The position numbers were made by a program, and so were the translations under genes. From Chitinophagaceae bacterium (GTDB lineage: Bacteria; Bacteroidota; Bacteroidia; Chitinophagales; Chitinophagaceae), in the NCBI GenBank assembly GCA_947378615.1, contig CANCKV010000139.1, positions 1-7,669 on the forward strand: a stretch of 7,669 bases of DNA, read 5' to 3'. Position 1 is the stretch's first letter; every line of letters begins with the position of its first letter. This document shows positions 6,912 through 7,669 of this stretch, in pieces. The notes below the pieces were generated by a model. It saw nothing but the letters and a program-made list of their open reading frames with translations, was not told the origin of the DNA and did no database searches.

Positions 6912-7355
6912 ATGGCTAATTTACAAAATCATATATGTGTTTGTAATAAATGCCAACTTGACTCTAATAATTCTGTATTTACGGCAAAGGGAAAAAAGAC
7001 AGAATTTATTCTGAATAATAAAAGTAAAACGATTATTGACAGATTTATTGTTGATGATTGTTTATTGCTAGAAAATAACAGAAACGAAAAGTGTGACTAT
7101 TTATTTCGATTAAAGGACGAAAAGGTTGCATATTTGATTGAATGCAAAGGAACGGATATATTAAAAGCTGTATCCCAATTAAATTCGACCTTGAACATTC
7201 TAAAAGAGGGATTAAATGGTTACTTAGTAAAGGCAAAAATAATTTCAACAAGAGTTTATTCTCCAGATATGCGGGATAGGGAATATCTGAATTTAAAGCG
7301 TAAGCTAAATGGTTATTTAGAAACAAAAAATAGTTTATTAGTAGAAAACATATAA
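6912..7355 (+). CDS. Small protein with PD-(D/E)XK nuclease-like core, partner of the ATPase
   Basis: The 147-aa protein starts 2 bases after the ATPase stop, which implies translational coupling and a joint role. Residues 60-80 read KCDYLFRLKDEKVAYLIECKG: an acidic residue at the end of a strand (D62), a turn, then a hydrophobic strand ending E77-C-K79. This is the D-(x)n-E-x-K layout of the PD-(D/E)XK nuclease fold. The next helix has Q89 (KAVSQLNSTLNIL), resembling the extra conserved Gln of some nucleases in that superfamily, and a further strand, AKIISTRV, follows. The N-terminus has a compact CVCNKC motif (C9, C11, C14) with H8 just before it, which could bind a metal, though only four candidate ligands are visible. 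There is no membrane segment or signal peptide. Nuclease activity is inferred from pattern only. From memory, similar small proteins accompany AAA ATPases in other Bacteroidota, but I cannot verify this. Confidence 0.6.
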   Translation: MANLQNHICVCNKCQLDSNNSVFTAKGKKTEFILNNKSKTIIDRFIVDDCLLLENNRNEKCDYLFRLKDEKVAYLIECKGTDILKAVSQLNSTLNILKEGLNGYLVKAKIISTRVYSPDMRDREYLNLKRKLNGYLETKNSLLVENI

Positions 7356-7358
7356 TAT

Positions 7359-7669
7359 ATGGAACACAAGAACATAAATCTTACACTGAAAATTTGGCGT
7401 CAGCAAAATTCAGCAACTGCCGGAGAGTTTGTAACCTATCAGGTTAAAGATATTTCTCAAGAGATGTCATTTCTAGAAATGTTCGATGTATTGAACGAAC
7501 AATTGATTCACGAAGACAAGGAACCGATTGCATTTGACCATGATTGTCGTGAAGGTATTTGCGGAATGTGTTCAATGTATATTGATGGAAAACCACATGG
7601 TCCTTGGCAAGCAAATACAACTTGTCAATTGCACATGAGGGCTTTTAATGATGGAGACACTATTACTGT
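7359..7669 (+). CDS. sdhB: Succinate dehydrogenase iron-sulfur subunit (5' part, runs off the window)
   Basis: The ATG at 7359 opens a frame that continues to the window end without a stop (103 complete codons). The product, starting [18 protein letters not shown], is the iron-sulfur subunit that carries electrons from the SdhA flavin to the quinone site. The visible part is the N-terminal ferredoxin-like domain. The [2Fe-2S] ligands are C63, C68 and C71 in [10 protein letters not shown], and C89 in [11 protein letters not shown]. The [4Fe-4S] and [3Fe-4S] domain lies beyond the window. The gene starts 3 bases after the stop of the nuclease-like gene, so its translation may now depend on ribosomes finishing that gene. 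No change in the protein itself is seen. Confidence 0.96.
   Translation, partial: MEHKNINLTLKIWRQQNSATAGEFVTYQVKDISQEMSFLEMFDVLNEQLIHEDKEPIAFDHDCREGICGMCSMYIDGKPHGPWQANTTCQLHMRAFNDGDTIT

Larger units (their letters stand above)
5682..7358 (+). other. Two-gene insertion splitting sdhA from sdhB
   Basis: In b558-type operons sdhB normally follows sdhA closely. Here 1,677 bases intervene, filled almost completely by an ATPase gene and a small nuclease-like gene in the operon's direction. Gaps are 25, 2 and 3 bases. I see no transposase, integrase, terminal inverted repeats or clear flanking direct repeat at the edges, so the mode of entry is not visible. The unbroken orientation and tight packing suggest the pair is expressed from the sdh promoter. 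Confidence 0.8.

Noticed and set aside
5682..7358. Transposon or IS origin for the insertion in the sdh operon
   Set aside because: No transposase, terminal inverted repeat or target duplication could be found at the junctions by eye.

Overview
The window looks like chromosomal DNA from a Bacteroidota species, probably of the Chitinophagales/Sphingobacteriales type. It is AT-rich. It carries a three-subunit succinate dehydrogenase of the cytochrome b558 class whose SdhA and SdhB sequences are typical of that phylum. Promoter-like sites resemble the Bacteroidota -7 element (TAnnTTTG) rather than a sigma70 -10 box, and no strong Shine-Dalgarno sites are seen. The taxonomic call rests on recalled family resemblance, not on a database search.

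Layout, all on the + strand: (1) 9-710, a VIT/CCC1-family metal transporter. (2) An accessory block, 740-2674, with a DUF1643 protein, a short unexplained open frame (1278-1499), a NUMOD4/HNH homing-endonuclease-like protein with a coiled-coil insert, and a protein made almost entirely of six 20-residue repeats. (3) A 308-base gene-free stretch (2675-2982) with an imperfect hairpin, two CRP/FNR-like boxes 43 bases apart, and a good -7 element just before sdhC. (4) The succinate dehydrogenase operon: sdhC (2983-3651), sdhA (3708-5681) and the 5' part of sdhB (7359 to the window end).

The most interesting point is that sdhA and sdhB are not adjacent. About 1.7 kb lies between them, carrying two tightly packed genes: a 400-residue ABC/SMC-like AAA ATPase starting at TTG, and 2 bases after it a 147-residue protein whose D-(x14)-E-x-K pattern looks like a PD-(D/E)XK nuclease core. 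sdhB follows 3 bases later. An OLD/Rad50-like ATPase paired with a small nuclease-like protein has the architecture of an antiphage or DNA-processing module, here apparently read from a housekeeping respiratory promoter. The defence role is inference; the gene order and motifs are seen directly.

SdhC anchors the complex and binds haem, SdhA oxidises succinate on covalent FAD, and SdhB passes the electrons through iron-sulfur clusters toward menaquinone. The other genes show no sequence-visible link to this pathway.
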